This document shows, one piece after another, positions 21,103-32,448 of a DNA stretch of 64,000 bases. Made by a program: the position numbers and the translations under genes. The stretch comes from Rhizophlyctis rosea (lineage: Eukaryota; Chytridiomycota; Chytridiomycetes; Rhizophlyctidales; Rhizophlyctidaceae), in contig JADGJC010000051.1 in assembly GCA_027596075.1 (NCBI GenBank), forward strand, positions 120,927 to 184,926, in the 5' to 3' direction. The notes under the pieces were generated by a model. The model was not told where the DNA came from. It searched no databases and was given only the letters and a program-made list of their open reading frames with translations. How positions within the stretch are numbered: the first letter of the stretch is position 1; each line of letters opens with the position of its first letter.

Positions 21103-24100
21103 GGTTTTTAGGTTTGGGCGGTCAAGTTGGCGAAGATGGGTTGGTAAATAGAAAGCTATGGAATAAGTGTTGTGCAGGCCAGTGATGATGGAAGGCTAAT
21201 ACGCAATGCAGTTTGTTGGGATGACATGGGTAGAGCTCCGAGGGGTGGAATATAAATTGTTTTCAAAAGATATGGACATAATCAAACATCTAGTTGGTTG
21301 TTTCGTACTCTGCCCTGTTCGACTACTTTGTGTTGCAGGGACTGGAGGGTCACTATCCGCAAGCGGCGCGGCGTAACCGGGCGAGGGCACAAAGCGCGCT
21401 CTTTCCATATCTTTTTGTGGAACCTCGGAAGGAGGAGAGAACAAGGATGGCCGATCTCACCCTCCGCAACCACCTTCTGAAAAGAAGGAAGAGGAGCTAG
21501 TCTCGCCGACAGTTGCTTGCATATATATCATCCCTCACCCCTTTCGTGCAGATGTATCCTGGTCCATTGCAGAAATCAGTTCGCGCCTGCGCCTTTGTGT
21601 TACAGGGACAGGAACCCTGATCCCTCAGATCCCTCTTATTCTAGATATGTATTCCTCTGATTTCATTTCAAGCTGAACGAAATGCCGGACGTCAGGGATT
21701 ACATATTTGCGAACATGGAAAGGATTGAAAGCATCTCCCTGGCAACAATCCACAAGCCAATCTTGGTTGACTTTCTGCCCGGATTCTTCTGCAGTCAATG
21801 GATGCATCAGCCGTGGATCCATCAGTCGACGCAACTCGGACATGATCATCGGCGACAAATTTCGACGACTGAGATCTTGAGCGTCAGCGGACTTCTCCCA
21901 GTGGCGTCAAACCTATTAAACAGCTTTGTAAGGTGCGCATCGGATGATTTGATGTGCCTAGCTAGCAGAAGTGTAGCAACAAGTGAGTCAGGTTGTACAT
22001 CCTGAAATTTTGGAAGGTAAAATGTAGCGCTGGCAGCGCTGATTTCAAACTCAGGAAGAATTGCCATGTGCTCTGATATGTTGGCTTCTGAGGAGGACAT
22101 TTGAATTAGACAATCTGCTCACGTGAACGAGGATACGAAATGGGCCGTGGACACCCTGATAACGTTGGTATGTTTGGTGGTTTATTGAGGATTCAGAAGG
22201 TGGAGTGAGATGGTCAGATGGGTGCATCCATATCATTAGCGAGACCCCCAAAGTGTGGCGGACGACATGAAACAGAATAACTATTCACTTCATTGACGAT
22301 CTGGAAGGTTATCATGTGACATTCCTGCAGTCTTGCGGGATAAATCAGCATCATCTCGTACTGTGTAGATCTCATTACAAGTAGACGAATTTTTCTTTGT
22401 AGTATGTAAGTTCTAATATTTGTCCGATCAACAAGTTTGACGCTCGATCTATGGACCGCCTTATGGAACTCTCTGCACATGGCAGCTTTGGAGCGAATGA
22501 GGCCACGTCCGCAACACTATAATTATCCCAAATACGAGCAAATATTCGTATGCGCCGCTCTAAAACGAAGTTAAGATGCACATCCACTCTCGTTCCACTC
22601 AAAGTCCTTGTTGTGTCAAGGCTGAAATAATTGAGGAAAGGGCTAGGCAACAAAATCTTTCGTTTAACGCCCGGAAGTGTGTGTCCCTTAAGGTAGTTAA
22701 AATTTGTTTTATACTGCGTGCCCCTGTTTTGGACTTTTTGGAACCGTCACTGTGAATACCCTGGAATCACCGTCGGGAATGTTTCCGTGCGGAATTGACA
22801 GCCTCTAGTCTCATTCCCTTCATCATAATCAACTTCCAAGGGTTGTGGAGAATCTTCTCCTCCCTGCAATTGAAGTGGAATGATTGCGATGGATCCGATG
22901 ACAAAACCTATCTTGGGATCGTAATGCAGAGCTGGTTGCTGTGACTGATGATATTGATCAATTTCGAATGTCCAAAGTCAGGAATGGAAGATTGACGACA
23001 GTGGCATGGAAGTATAGTAATATTGAGATTGGGGTGTTATGTATGCCCTTGAACCAAATGTTGGAGGCAACTTGCAATTTTGATCACGAACCCATTCTAT
23101 GATGGAATTCAATAGTCAGAATGGGCGAAACCATTGTCACTCCATCTAAAGTGGGATAACTAGGCAAAAGCGAGCAAAAGTTTTGTCAAATGGCGTTGAC
23201 TTCGGTGTGTTGCATTGTAGAGCAAGTGCCCGAAACGCGTGGACTGCGTCTCAGGGTCCTTCGCGGTTTTGAGGGGTTTCACTTTTTGCACGACCACTCA
23301 ACTGAACACTTTCGTGTACCTTTTGATGTGACAAATCAGAATGATAATGACCGGAAAGCGTTATCCCAACACTGATCTCTCCTCCGCCATCCAAAAGAGC
23401 GTCTGCCATATCCATTAGAAAATAGACTTTGTTCTTGCATCGTTTTCTTATTACCCATTTTCAAAGTAGCGTTGAACGGACTTGCCCAAAGCTGTCTGAT
23501 CCTTAGTATTCTTGCATCGGTGAAGTGTCAAGAAGAACCACAAGTTTCTTCCCAAATCATAACGTTGATATACATAGACAATCCAGTGGGTAAACGAGCT
23601 CTGCTTGGCAATTCCTTCCGCACATACGATTGCTGGGAAGGCTTCCAACGATCTGGCTCAATTTGAGAGGAGGCCAACACAAACACACACACACAGACCG
23701 AAGCATTTGCCAAGAGAAAAGCATACCAATTTGAATTCATCAATGAAATGGGGTCAAAATTAATCATGCTCTACTCAAAATCCCAGAAAGGTGCATCCTG
23801 CACCGGTGGATACTCAATGGCATCTCTTGCAATCCAATTGGCAAACTTCATGGTCATCTTTGAGCAAACCGCTGAGGGCGCTTCTGCGCTTTCCTACTCA
23901 GCCCTCAAAAACAATGGAAAGAGATTGCTCTGAAGGATTGGGTATTCCCGCCGGTTGCGGTTTTTGGCCAGAAGTTGATTTGATTTTCCTTTTTGTGTTC
24001 GTTACAAAGTAGTCCCGGTCCATCCCACTGTTACTGGTGCTTCAAGCATATCCTAGCTCTTGCTACTCTCGTCAAAGCACAAAAAAAAGGAGAGGAAACT

Positions 24101-25985
24101 CATACAGAAGATGGGCTTCCACCGCATGATACTGCTATGATAAGCTCCTGCAAATGGCGGTCCCCACTAACTGGCTCAGTACTGTTGACTACTCACGCCA
24201 CTTCACCCTATGCCACTTATGCCGTTTGCTTCAACGCACTTGTGTAACGCGTGATCGTGGACAGCGTTTGGTGCCATGGCTATACCTTACAGTTGAAACT
24301 CCTCCTTTGGGCAAAGGGAACATATTCTCATCTTGCAGGCAGTGTTGCTCCTTTATAGAACATATGTACGCTTCTCTAACGAGTTTTAGTAGCCCAAACA
24401 GCCCACTTGATGATGTGATTTGGTGTCTGACAATCCAGAAGATGTGCATAACTGTGTTGCAAATTCGGATAAAACATATCGATTCCAGACGGATCATTGA
24501 GGGCATTAACCATGATAGAAAAAGGAAACTAGACACGTTGACCGAAGGATGGGTGGTCAGACAATGAGCGACTTGGAGTGATCCTGATACATCTTGACCA
24601 TCTACATCAGACGGGATTCTTGTAGATTGATTTGTGCAGTGCGCATCCGATTTGGGTCCATCCATTATGTATTCGACTTGCCGACTTCCAAATAGTCCAA
24701 ACGGTTCCAATGGAAAACGGCTGCTTCCTTTTTTCCCTTGTCTGTTTGGACCCATCCATGACTTTCTGCTTTGAGAGCAATCTGTTTAAGCCTTCGGATT
24801 CAAACACCAACTTCTCATCGCCAAGCAAGAAGACACAATTGCACGCAAAGCAATGACGTTGAACCGGGCAATTTGAGGTAGTGTCTAATGGGGTCACCAC
24901 AGGCGCAAGATTTCTTTTTCGTTCTTTTGCTCCCGATGCTTTTGGAAAGAGGATTGCGCAAGCTGTACGTATGGTTATACCGACTTCAATGTCATCGCAT
25001 TTGCGCATGATGGCTCAATTGAAAATAGATGACCAAATGATCAAACCTTGCCGGCGATCTTAGTCACATTCATTTGCTGACAAGCCCGTCCTTCACGAGG
25101 GTTTTCGACTTTCATGTTTTACACGAGGGTGCTGCTACAGCATGTTCCTGGTCGATCCCCTTGTGACACTCCACACGGATCATTCGAATTGAACATTTAT
25201 CCATCTCATGTCATTGGCTCCGTATCAGCGGGTGATTGTGGGATATTCAGGCGAAAATCTTGTGCGCCTGATTCCATGCTGCAGTTCCATTGTTACAGAG
25301 AATAGTATTTGTTGATTCATCTCAACGGCTTGCTATGTAGCACCGAATGCAGTGCGCATTCCATGCAGTTCGTCAATGTGTTGGCCGTTATTTTTTTTTT
25401 GCGATAAGACATGTGGCTCCTGAGTACTTGATCGCATTGGGGAGGGAAGCAAACTTCTTAGTCCCACCATTGTCAGGAAATGCATCTGATGGTTTACAAG
25501 GAAGGTGTCTATATGTTTTGATTGAAAAAGAACGGGGGTTGCAGCTGCAGTGGGCACGCATGAGCAGGAATGCGAGCATAGGTTCAAAGGCAGGCGGTTT
25601 TTGAAACTCAGGGAAGTAAGAACGTACGTGACGTTATCTGGTCAGATGTCACGGTGCCATATGTGAAGGAAAAAGAGACCGTATCTGGGCGCGTATGCAG
25701 CATGTGCATTCCTCTGTGTTCCGACATGCGCAGTATGAACGGATGGTATGCCCGATAATACATGGTGAGAACGAAATTCATTCTTGTAAAGTATAGGGAT
25801 TCAAGTTTGCACTTTTCGTTACGTTTCATCCACCCGTGGTACCTGCGCACTGAAAACTACCCCGAGAGGTGGCAGGACGACGCAAAGAACCGCACCCTCT
25901 TTGTTTCGCACTACCCGGTGTGATCATTTCTTTTTTCAAACATGAGTCAATTCCGCATCTTATGCATACAAATGAGTATACCATA
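21103..25985. other. Gene desert, second part
   Basis: About 4.9 kb. Minus-strand open frames at 21625-22100 and 22214-22653 were inspected for splice-linked exons; none could be joined with confidence and none has a recognised motif. A CA dinucleotide run lies at about 23678-23696. No RNA genes, terminal repeats or transposase motifs seen. Confidence 0.45.
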
Positions 25986-27539
25986 CTACAAACATATGCG
26001 ATGTTTACTCCCATCTTGAATCGCCCTCCACCTCCATCTACCAAATATGTACAAATTCTTCCTTTCTTTCCGTTCTTCATCAGTTTCCCCGTGAGATGTT
26101 ATCCATCCTTTGATCCCATCCCATCTCACACCTCCTTCACTCTCAGCACGGCAAGTTGTGCCCTCCCCTTCTGCAGCTGCTGACTCAAGCGACTCTTTCT
26201 CCTTGCTTGTCTCTTTTTCGTCGACAGTCTTTTTCTCTTCCTCTGCACCGGTCTCCTCCTTTTCAATCTCTTTGATCCCACTAGGAGTCAACCAACCTCT
26301 AACCTTATCCCAAACCACCCCGTCCGCCACCCACTTCCCCCTCGCCTCATCATACTTCACCTCCCACTTCGTCCTCCCCTTCCACACAATATCATACTCC
26401 CGAATAATCAGTGGAACCACAGTTCCCGTCGTCACATCAAATGTCTTCCCACAACACTCGCAAATGCCCACGCCCTCCATTGTAGCAACTACACGGTCGC
26501 TCCACAGCTCCGCCCCACAACGGTCCCACCATTCCCGTTCTACAGGAACATTGCCGTAGGTTCCGAAAGTGACGAACGGGCGGAGTGGTGGAGCGCGGGT
26601 GCGCCACCATGTCCAGGCGAGGAGGTGGGAGGGTTGGGAGGCGAGGTAGAGGGAGGTGATGCTGTATTTTTGCTCGAGACCTGAGGTGAGCCACCATTCT
26701 AATAGAGAGATGTTGTTCCTCTCTGTTGCCTGGTCCATGGTTTTCTCCGTGTATCGTAGCTCTAGACCGGAGGTGAGCCACCAGTCCAATACCGAGATGT
26801 TGTCTTTCTCCGAAGCGTTGTCCATGGCGTTCTCTGTGTATTTTAGCCCTAAGCTAGTTTGGTTGTTCCATGCCTCCAATATGGCGATGTGGCCGTTGAC
26901 GCTTGCTTCGTCTATTGCCTGTGTGGTGTAGAGGAGGGTCAGGCCACTGCGGAACCACCATTCTATGACGGGGAGGTGTCCCTCCCGGCTAGCTCCATCC
27001 AGAGCGTCAGAATCCCAGTAGAGCGGCAACCCACTTCGTTTCCACCACTGACAGACGGATACGTGGCCGTTTGTGCTGGCCATGTCCATTGCCTGATGCG
27101 TGTACTTGAGTGGCAGGCCACTGTTGCTCCACCACTGGAGAACATGGAGGTGACCGTTGGCACTTGCGCCGTCAATTGCCTCTTCCGTCCATTTCAGTGG
27201 CAGACCGCTGTGCCTCCACCATTTCAAGACGGCGATGTGACCATTTGCACTGGCGACGTCCATGGTTTCGGCGGTATACTCCAATTTCCCCAGTTGTGCC
27301 TCCCGGACCTTCCACCAGGTCAGTAGTTCCACCTGACCCTTTGCGGAAGCCTTATTCATGGTGGCGTTGGGGAGGAGGGGGATAGCCTTGTTACGGATGG
27401 AGGGGAAATTGTAACATACTGCCAAGATGACACCGATGCGAAACCTTGTGCTCGGGTCCAGCTCGGCGTGGCTCAGCACCTTAGCCAGAATTTCGACAGG
27501 GAGGGGGATCATGCCTGGATATGACCTAATGACATACAT
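25986..27539 (-). CDS. WW-signature ankyrin-like repeat protein with N-terminal F-box-like segment
   Basis: Single exon. A start at 27512 (MIPLPVEIL) is favoured because the broken paralogue at 39830 also begins Met-x-x-LPxEI; an in-frame ATG at 27539 would add nine residues. The first part, LPVEILAKVL...RFRIGVILAVCY, looks like an F-box-type helix bundle. From about residue 50 there follow about nine 29-residue repeats of form A(I/M)DxASxNGHxxVLxWWxxSGLxLxYT, an ankyrin variant with a double tryptophan. The C-terminal part has a CECCG knuckle, a tryptophan-rich stretch and a long acidic/Lys-rich tail. Such proteins probably bind partners through the repeats and, if the F-box is real, could recruit them to SCF ubiquitin ligases. 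Partners unknown. Confidence 0.85.
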   Translation of the reverse strand: MYVIRSYPGMIPLPVEILAKVLSHAELDPSTRFRIGVILAVCYNFPSIRNKAIPLLPNATMNKASAKGQVELLTWWKVREAQLGKLEYTAETMDVASANGHIAVLKWWRHSGLPLKWTEEAIDGASANGHLHVLQWWSNSGLPLKYTHQAMDMASTNGHVSVCQWWKRSGLPLYWDSDALDGASREGHLPVIEWWFRSGLTLLYTTQAIDEASVNGHIAILEAWNNQTSLGLKYTENAMDNASEKDNISVLDWWLTSGLELRYTEKTMDQATERNNISLLEWWLTSGLEQKYSITSLYLASQPSHLLAWTWWRTRAPPLRPFVTFGTYGNVPVEREWWDRCGAELWSDRVVATMEGVGICECCGKTFDVTTGTVVPLIIREYDIVWKGRTKWEVKYDEARGKWVADGVVWDKVRGWLTPSGIKEIEKEETGAEEEKKTVDEKETSKEKESLESAAAEGEGTTCRAESEGGVRWDGIKGWITSHGETDEERKERKNLYIFGRWRWRAIQDGSKHRICL

Positions 27540-28057
27540 GGGTCACTTGGTTAAAAGATATATGAGGGAGGGCCGTAACGGCGGGACTTGAAAACATTTA
27601 GGACTTACCAAATAGGAATGGGTTATAGGGGTTTGCGATGTGAATGGAGGGTGGGTGCTCCCGAAGCACCAGAGGAGGGGGCCTGTCACCTTGTCGGGTC
27701 GGGTTTATATAGAACTCCAGGTCTGTCTTCCGGCTAAGGAGTTGATTGCCCAGTTGCTGAGTTCGCCATGCTGGTGACGGATACAACGCTCGCCAAGTCG
27801 GCAGCTGCACCCGTGGCTGTGCGACTGTGTGGCAATGTGTGGCAATGTGTGGCAATGTGTGGCGGTGTATGGCAGGGTGTGTGGCGGTGTATGAGTCATG
27901 ATGTATCACGCGTTGTCCGAAACACCGCACCCTCGCACCATTCTCCTTTCACCCTTCAGTCCCTTCCTTCTCTCACTTGCACTTCCCATCTCCCCAATCT
28001 TCCCACACGTCTTCCTGTACTGTCCTACGCGAAGCCGCCGGAAGGACATCGACCACC
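27540..28057. promoter_or_regulatory. Divergent intergenic region, WW-repeat gene / CEP44
   Basis: About 520 bp with both promoters. It includes the 10-bp tandem repeat described separately and a pyrimidine-rich leader (about 27935-28010) ahead of the CEP44 ATG. Confidence 0.4.
27825..27893 (+). repeat. 10-bp tandem repeat GGCAATGTGT
   Basis: Three perfect in-register copies (27831-27860) flanked by diverged copies such as GGCGGTGTAT and GGCAGGGTGT, about seven units in all. It lies in the shared intergenic region between the WW-repeat gene and the CEP44 homologue. Confidence 0.9.
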
Positions 28058-30915
28058 ATGTCCGCTACGGGTGACTTGAAGAATAACTTGCTGAAAATAC
28101 AGGCAGAACTGAAACGCATACACTACACAGGACCACTGGACATATATGGGTGGGTGTCGCTTCGACTTCGTGAAAAGTCACGTCACGGTGCCCACTCGGC
28201 TTTCAATGACTCTGACTTTCCCACGCGTATCAATAAATCTCCTCATCTCGATCTGTCTTCCATCCATATTCAGCCTCTCAAAAGGAATACCAACAGCCCA
28301 CCTCCCCATAATACACCATACTCTCCTCTCTTACTCGCCTCTCCTCGCAAAACACTTTGCCGATAGGAACTATCCTTCTCTGTCTGGGAAGAGGGACTCG
28401 CGTTTTTTGGAGGCCGTTTATAGGCTGCTCAGAGATGAGTTCAATTATAGGCCGAGGCTTACGAGAGATCAGTTCTTTGCTTCTGGATTTGCTGAACAAA
28501 AGTTGATCTTTTTGAATGATCTGGTGGGTGTGTTTGACTGATGGTTGCGCGAGTGGTGTGCGTGGGACGGTGTGTGGGTGGATGTCTAGTTGGGTGGATG
28601 AGGAGTTGGTGGGTGGATAGTTGGTGGGTGGATGGATAGTTGGTTCGGGGGTAGTTGGTTGGTGGACCGGTGGGTGGGCGGATGATTGATTATGGAAAGT
28701 GAGTAGGGTGAGGTGGTGAGGGCAGCGAGACTGGTATAGCTATACTGGTTGGGCCGGTGGGACACTGTAAGGGCCAGCGGAGGTGGCATAGCCAGTGCGT
28801 GGTGCTGAATTCTCACGCGGTGCACCTAGTTGTTGGGCGCCGGTATACCTTCTCACATGGAGGGAGTAGCTATTTGCGTCCACTTGAAAGAGGCTCAAGG
28901 GCTGATGGCTTTCATCAATCATGCAGATCAGGATGTGCCGAACACTCCACGCAAATCTATCGCGAGGCATCCCTAGGACGAAGTCGGACTCAGAAGTAGA
29001 CAAACCTCTCGCTACAAAACGCACTCTTACCACCACAACCACTCTCGGAACAACGCGATCAGGACGGACCAAAACAGCCCTATCACTCTCCAAGACGACA
29101 ACCACAAAATCAAAGCCCAAAGCAACAACACGACCACGCAGCACCGGTCTCATCAAAGTTGCCACCGTGGACGAAGACTACTCTCCAGAACTGGACATGC
29201 TAAGAAGAAGTCAAGAGAGAAAGTCTAGATCGCCCTTGAACCGAAATGGTAGGTGTACTCATGGCCGTCGAATTTCACTCATCTTTGCATCTTCACACCA
29301 CTTTCCTTCATCTCACACGTAGCGCAAAAATCCCCTCTCCCCTTTTCAAACCCCAACGACACATACTACCACGAACTAGGTTCACCCTCCCCACCCTCCC
29401 CATACCCGCTCCGCTCCCGCTCAACCTCCCCCACCCGCCTTGTGACCACGTCCCCACACCTCACCTACCGCTTTTCCAACCTCCTCTCCCCATCAACATA
29501 CCGCAACCCAAATGACAGCACCATCCACGAACCGGCAGGCTACCCACCACCAGCACCCGCATCGCCGCCGCCGCGGCTGGATCCCGTGTCAATGTCGATG
29601 GATGACTCGTATTTGGGAGGGAGAAGTCGGGTGTCGTTGTCGCCGGGAAGGTCGAGATTTAGGGGCGGGGAGTGGGGGGCGAGCTTTGCGAGGGATGTGT
29701 CGGGATATCGGGATGAGGGGGGGTGGATGGGGAATGGAGTTGGTCTTGGGGTTGGGGGGAGGAGATCGATGTCGCCTAGTCGGAGTGTGCAGAACGCTTG
29801 GCTTCCGGGAAGGAGTACAAGTCCCACACGACCGCTTTCGGTTGGGAATGAGTGGCTGGCTAACGGTATTGGTGGTGGTGTCACTAGTGCGCCACCGAGT
29901 GGTGGAATATCACATAGGATGAACGTGACGATTATCGAGCAGGACGAGAAGATCCGGAGGTTGGAGAGTGTGAATGAGGAGTTGAGGGGGGAGATTAAGG
30001 CTTTGAGGGTTCGGTTGAGCGTGTTGGAGGAGAATGTTGGGGAGGTTAATGTCTCGGGTGTCGAGTGGAGGGTTGGAGAGTTGGAGGGGAGTTTGAAGGA
30101 ACTTAAGGCTTTGTGAGAGCACGAGCCTGCGAAGCAGAGGAAAGTTCCTTCATTATCATCAGCGGAGTCGTCGGAGGATGTGCCGGGGACGGTGTCGGAG
30201 GAGGGGAGGGGGTCGGTAGAGGAGGTTGCGGTTAAGAGTGGGGATGTGGGGAGTGGGAATGGGAGTGGTGGAGGGGAGGGGGTGATGAGTCATCTTGTAC
30301 CGGATTTTGGGCCGCCGCCGACGGATATGGGGAGTGGGGGTAGTACGCCTGAGGGGGTGGTGGGTGGTGAGGTGAAAACAGAGGAAGTGGGGCGTGGTGG
30401 TGCAGAGGGTGGGAAAGGTGGGGGGAGAAAGGAGGAGGTGCGGTTTGTGAAGAATGTGTCGTTAGTGAAGGTGGGCCAAGAAGAGCGCGAGGCGGGGAAG
30501 GAGGAACGTGGGAAGGGAAGGGGAGATGCGGGTGACAATATATTCGGGAGGAGTACGCGCAGTGCTGGGAAGGGTGATGGTGACGATCTGAAGGTTTGTC
30601 TAAAATTCTATATTCCGCATTTCCCCCCCGCCGCTCATCCACATACCAAATCCCCACCAGGACACGCCACCACTGAAGCAAAGCACACGATCCGACTCCT
30701 TCCTCCATACAACGACCAACACACGGCGTCCCCTTTCTCGGTCACCACCACATCGTGTAATCACCACTACTAAGCGCGATCCATCGCCTCGGGCATCACC
30801 GCAATTTGAGGCAAGCGGGTCGAAGGCGTATATACAGAGTTTGGAGGAAAGACTGAGGCAGACGTCGGAGTTTTTGAGGAGTCGGAGTCGGGTTGGGGGT
30901 GTTGGGGTTGTTTGA
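28058..30915 (+). CDS. CEP44: CEP44-like centriolar protein
   Basis: In animals CEP44 sits at the proximal inner lumen of centrioles and is needed for conversion to centrosomes. Exons 28058-28149, 28274-28523, 28927-29248, 29323-30071, 30138-30593 and 30661-30915 give 707 residues. The N-terminal CEP44 domain (about 1-125) is strongly conserved: MSATGDLKNNLLKIQAEL, LSKGIPTAHLPIIHHTLLSY, RFLEAVYRLLRDEFNY and LTRDQFFASGFAEQKL. A long disordered Ser/Pro/Gly-rich region follows, then a coiled coil (EQDEKIRRLESVNEELRGEI) and a second helical end (AYIQSLEERLRQTSEFL). An in-frame TGA at 30114 falls inside a 66-nt intron, so it is not a nonsense codon. About twice the human length. It supports a centriole-bearing, flagellated fungus. 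Confidence 0.9.
28574..28682 (+). repeat. GGTGGGTGGATG-type repeat inside CEP44 intron 3
   Basis: Imperfect tandem copies of a G/T-rich unit around GTTGGTGGGTGGATG. It lies within the 403-nt third intron of the CEP44-like gene (28524-28926), which is several times longer than the other introns; the repeat probably accounts for part of the extra length. Confidence 0.8.
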
Positions 30916-32050
30916 TTATGTGGGCGGGTGTGGAGATGTGGGAGAGATGGTTGTATATATGAATGAGATTTTGATTCGCTAGCTGTTCATGGGTTTCGTG
31001 TTGGAATTTGTGGTAGAGAATGGGGAGTTGGTGCCTGGCGATGCTTTTTTCCCTTGTTGATGATGGGGCGTTCGTATGTACGCAGAGCCCGAGATTGGAA
31101 GGTGGGTCCATGCACTTTGGCAGATGATAAATTCATCGGAACTATGAAATTGATGAGGAGGATACTCGAGGTGACCCGTTCTCCCTTTACATTTGTACTT
31201 CGAAGGCAATTTCCTCTTTTTTTCGTCGTTCCAGCTTATGTTGTTGGGGTGGGAAACTATCGAACGTTGCACGATGCAGTGGCTATGAATCATTGGCTGT
31301 TCCGTTGTGTGGGAGGTTCGTCACTGTCACGTCCCTTTCATTGATCTGCATCCGCGAAGTGCGTTTATTTTTTGTTTTTTCGTCTTTTCTATACAAGGAG
31401 GGGTGGAATTGCATGACCGCTAGGTGCAGGTGAGAGGATTGAACGTGATGAGGGAAACAGTCTTGTGGGCCTTGGGCTTTGGCGGTGGTATGGAACCTTT
31501 GAGTAGTAGGACATGCCAATCACAAGCGACTGTGTGGCGTTGGTCGATTAAGGGGCGGTGCGCCTTCTCAAAGTCGCGGTTTTTGACCCGCTTCGTATGG
31601 ATTTCCTGTTTTTTTGTGTCTCTTCCTCGATGAGCGGTGCTGGTTTTCTCTCATTTCGACTGACTCTACCATGAGTACTTCTTCAAACCTTTCAAGGGAT
31701 TTGCACAATTTGCATAACGTATATGCACGACAGTTCTTGGATGGCATGTGGGGGCAAGGTATTTCGTTGTGGGGAAACTCCATCTATATCCGATTGAGGT
31801 CAATTAAAAGTCAAAGCAGTTGCAACGACCTGTACACATTCTGGCAACAGCACACACAGTGTGTTGCGAGGAATTACCCTTGAGTCGGTTTCATGAGGTT
31901 CCATGGTGCTCCTTTTTTGTCCCCCGATGCAAATCGCACATTCCGGCCTTTGTCCGCGCCAGTGTGGTCATTTGCTCGTGGCATGCTCCCGGTGCTAGAA
32001 CAACAAAACCAAGCATAGATGCAGGCATGGGATTCGGTGCATGATGCTGC
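30916..32050. other. Intergenic, no supported gene
   Basis: About 1.1 kb after the CEP44-like gene. AT-richer, with T-runs and short open frames only. No RNA gene or repeat recognised. Confidence 0.45.
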
Positions 32051-32448
32051 TCATGAAGTCGTTGTCTGGCCCTCTCTATCAGACGCTCTGTTCCGGGGAT
32101 GGGGATAGGACGGCTTCCTGGGCAGCGATTGTTTGTAAACAAGAAATGAGCATATCAGCATAAGTGACGTAGGGGGCAAAAGCACGCACAATCCGCTGCG
32201 TCCAAATACTGTAAATCGATGCCGTCCGGTTTCTCATCCGTCAGCACCAGATCGTGCTCCATTAACCACAATCCGATCATCATTGCAATGAGAGCAGTAA
32301 GGACGTGAGCGAAGCTCTTCAAAGGCGTGTGTCCGAACTCTAAGAGTTCCGAGAGAGACCGTTCAAACAGACCTCAGATGCTTGTAAATGTGATGTCTAA
32401 ATTACTCGTCGTAATCGTGTTGATCTCTCTCTTCAAACCACCAGCCAT
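32051..32448 (-). CDS. Small single-pass membrane protein, unrecognised
   Basis: Three exons: 32448-32439 (only MAG plus one base), 32372-32186 and 32117-32051, total 87 residues. The introns are 66 and 68 nt, the normal size for this window. Exon 2 is open for 62 codons and reads LFERSLSELLEFGHTP, then a hydrophobic helix FAHVLTALIAMMIGLWLM (about residues 24-41), then an acidic segment TDEKPDGIDLQYLDAAD. Exon 3 codes a short basic/polar tail. The exact C-terminus is uncertain: another donor would end the protein just after LDAAD. No family recognised. Plausible as a small organellar or ER membrane protein; function unknown. Confidence 0.5.

Noticed and set aside
21625..22653. Set of minus-strand ORFs as a multi-exon gene
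   Set aside because: Could not be joined with consensus splice sites in consistent frame, and no recognisable domain.
30105..30137. In-frame TGA in CEP44 as nonsense mutation or stop-codon readthrough
   Set aside because: The TGA lies inside a normal 66-nt GT..AG intron (30072-30137) that joins two frames in phase.
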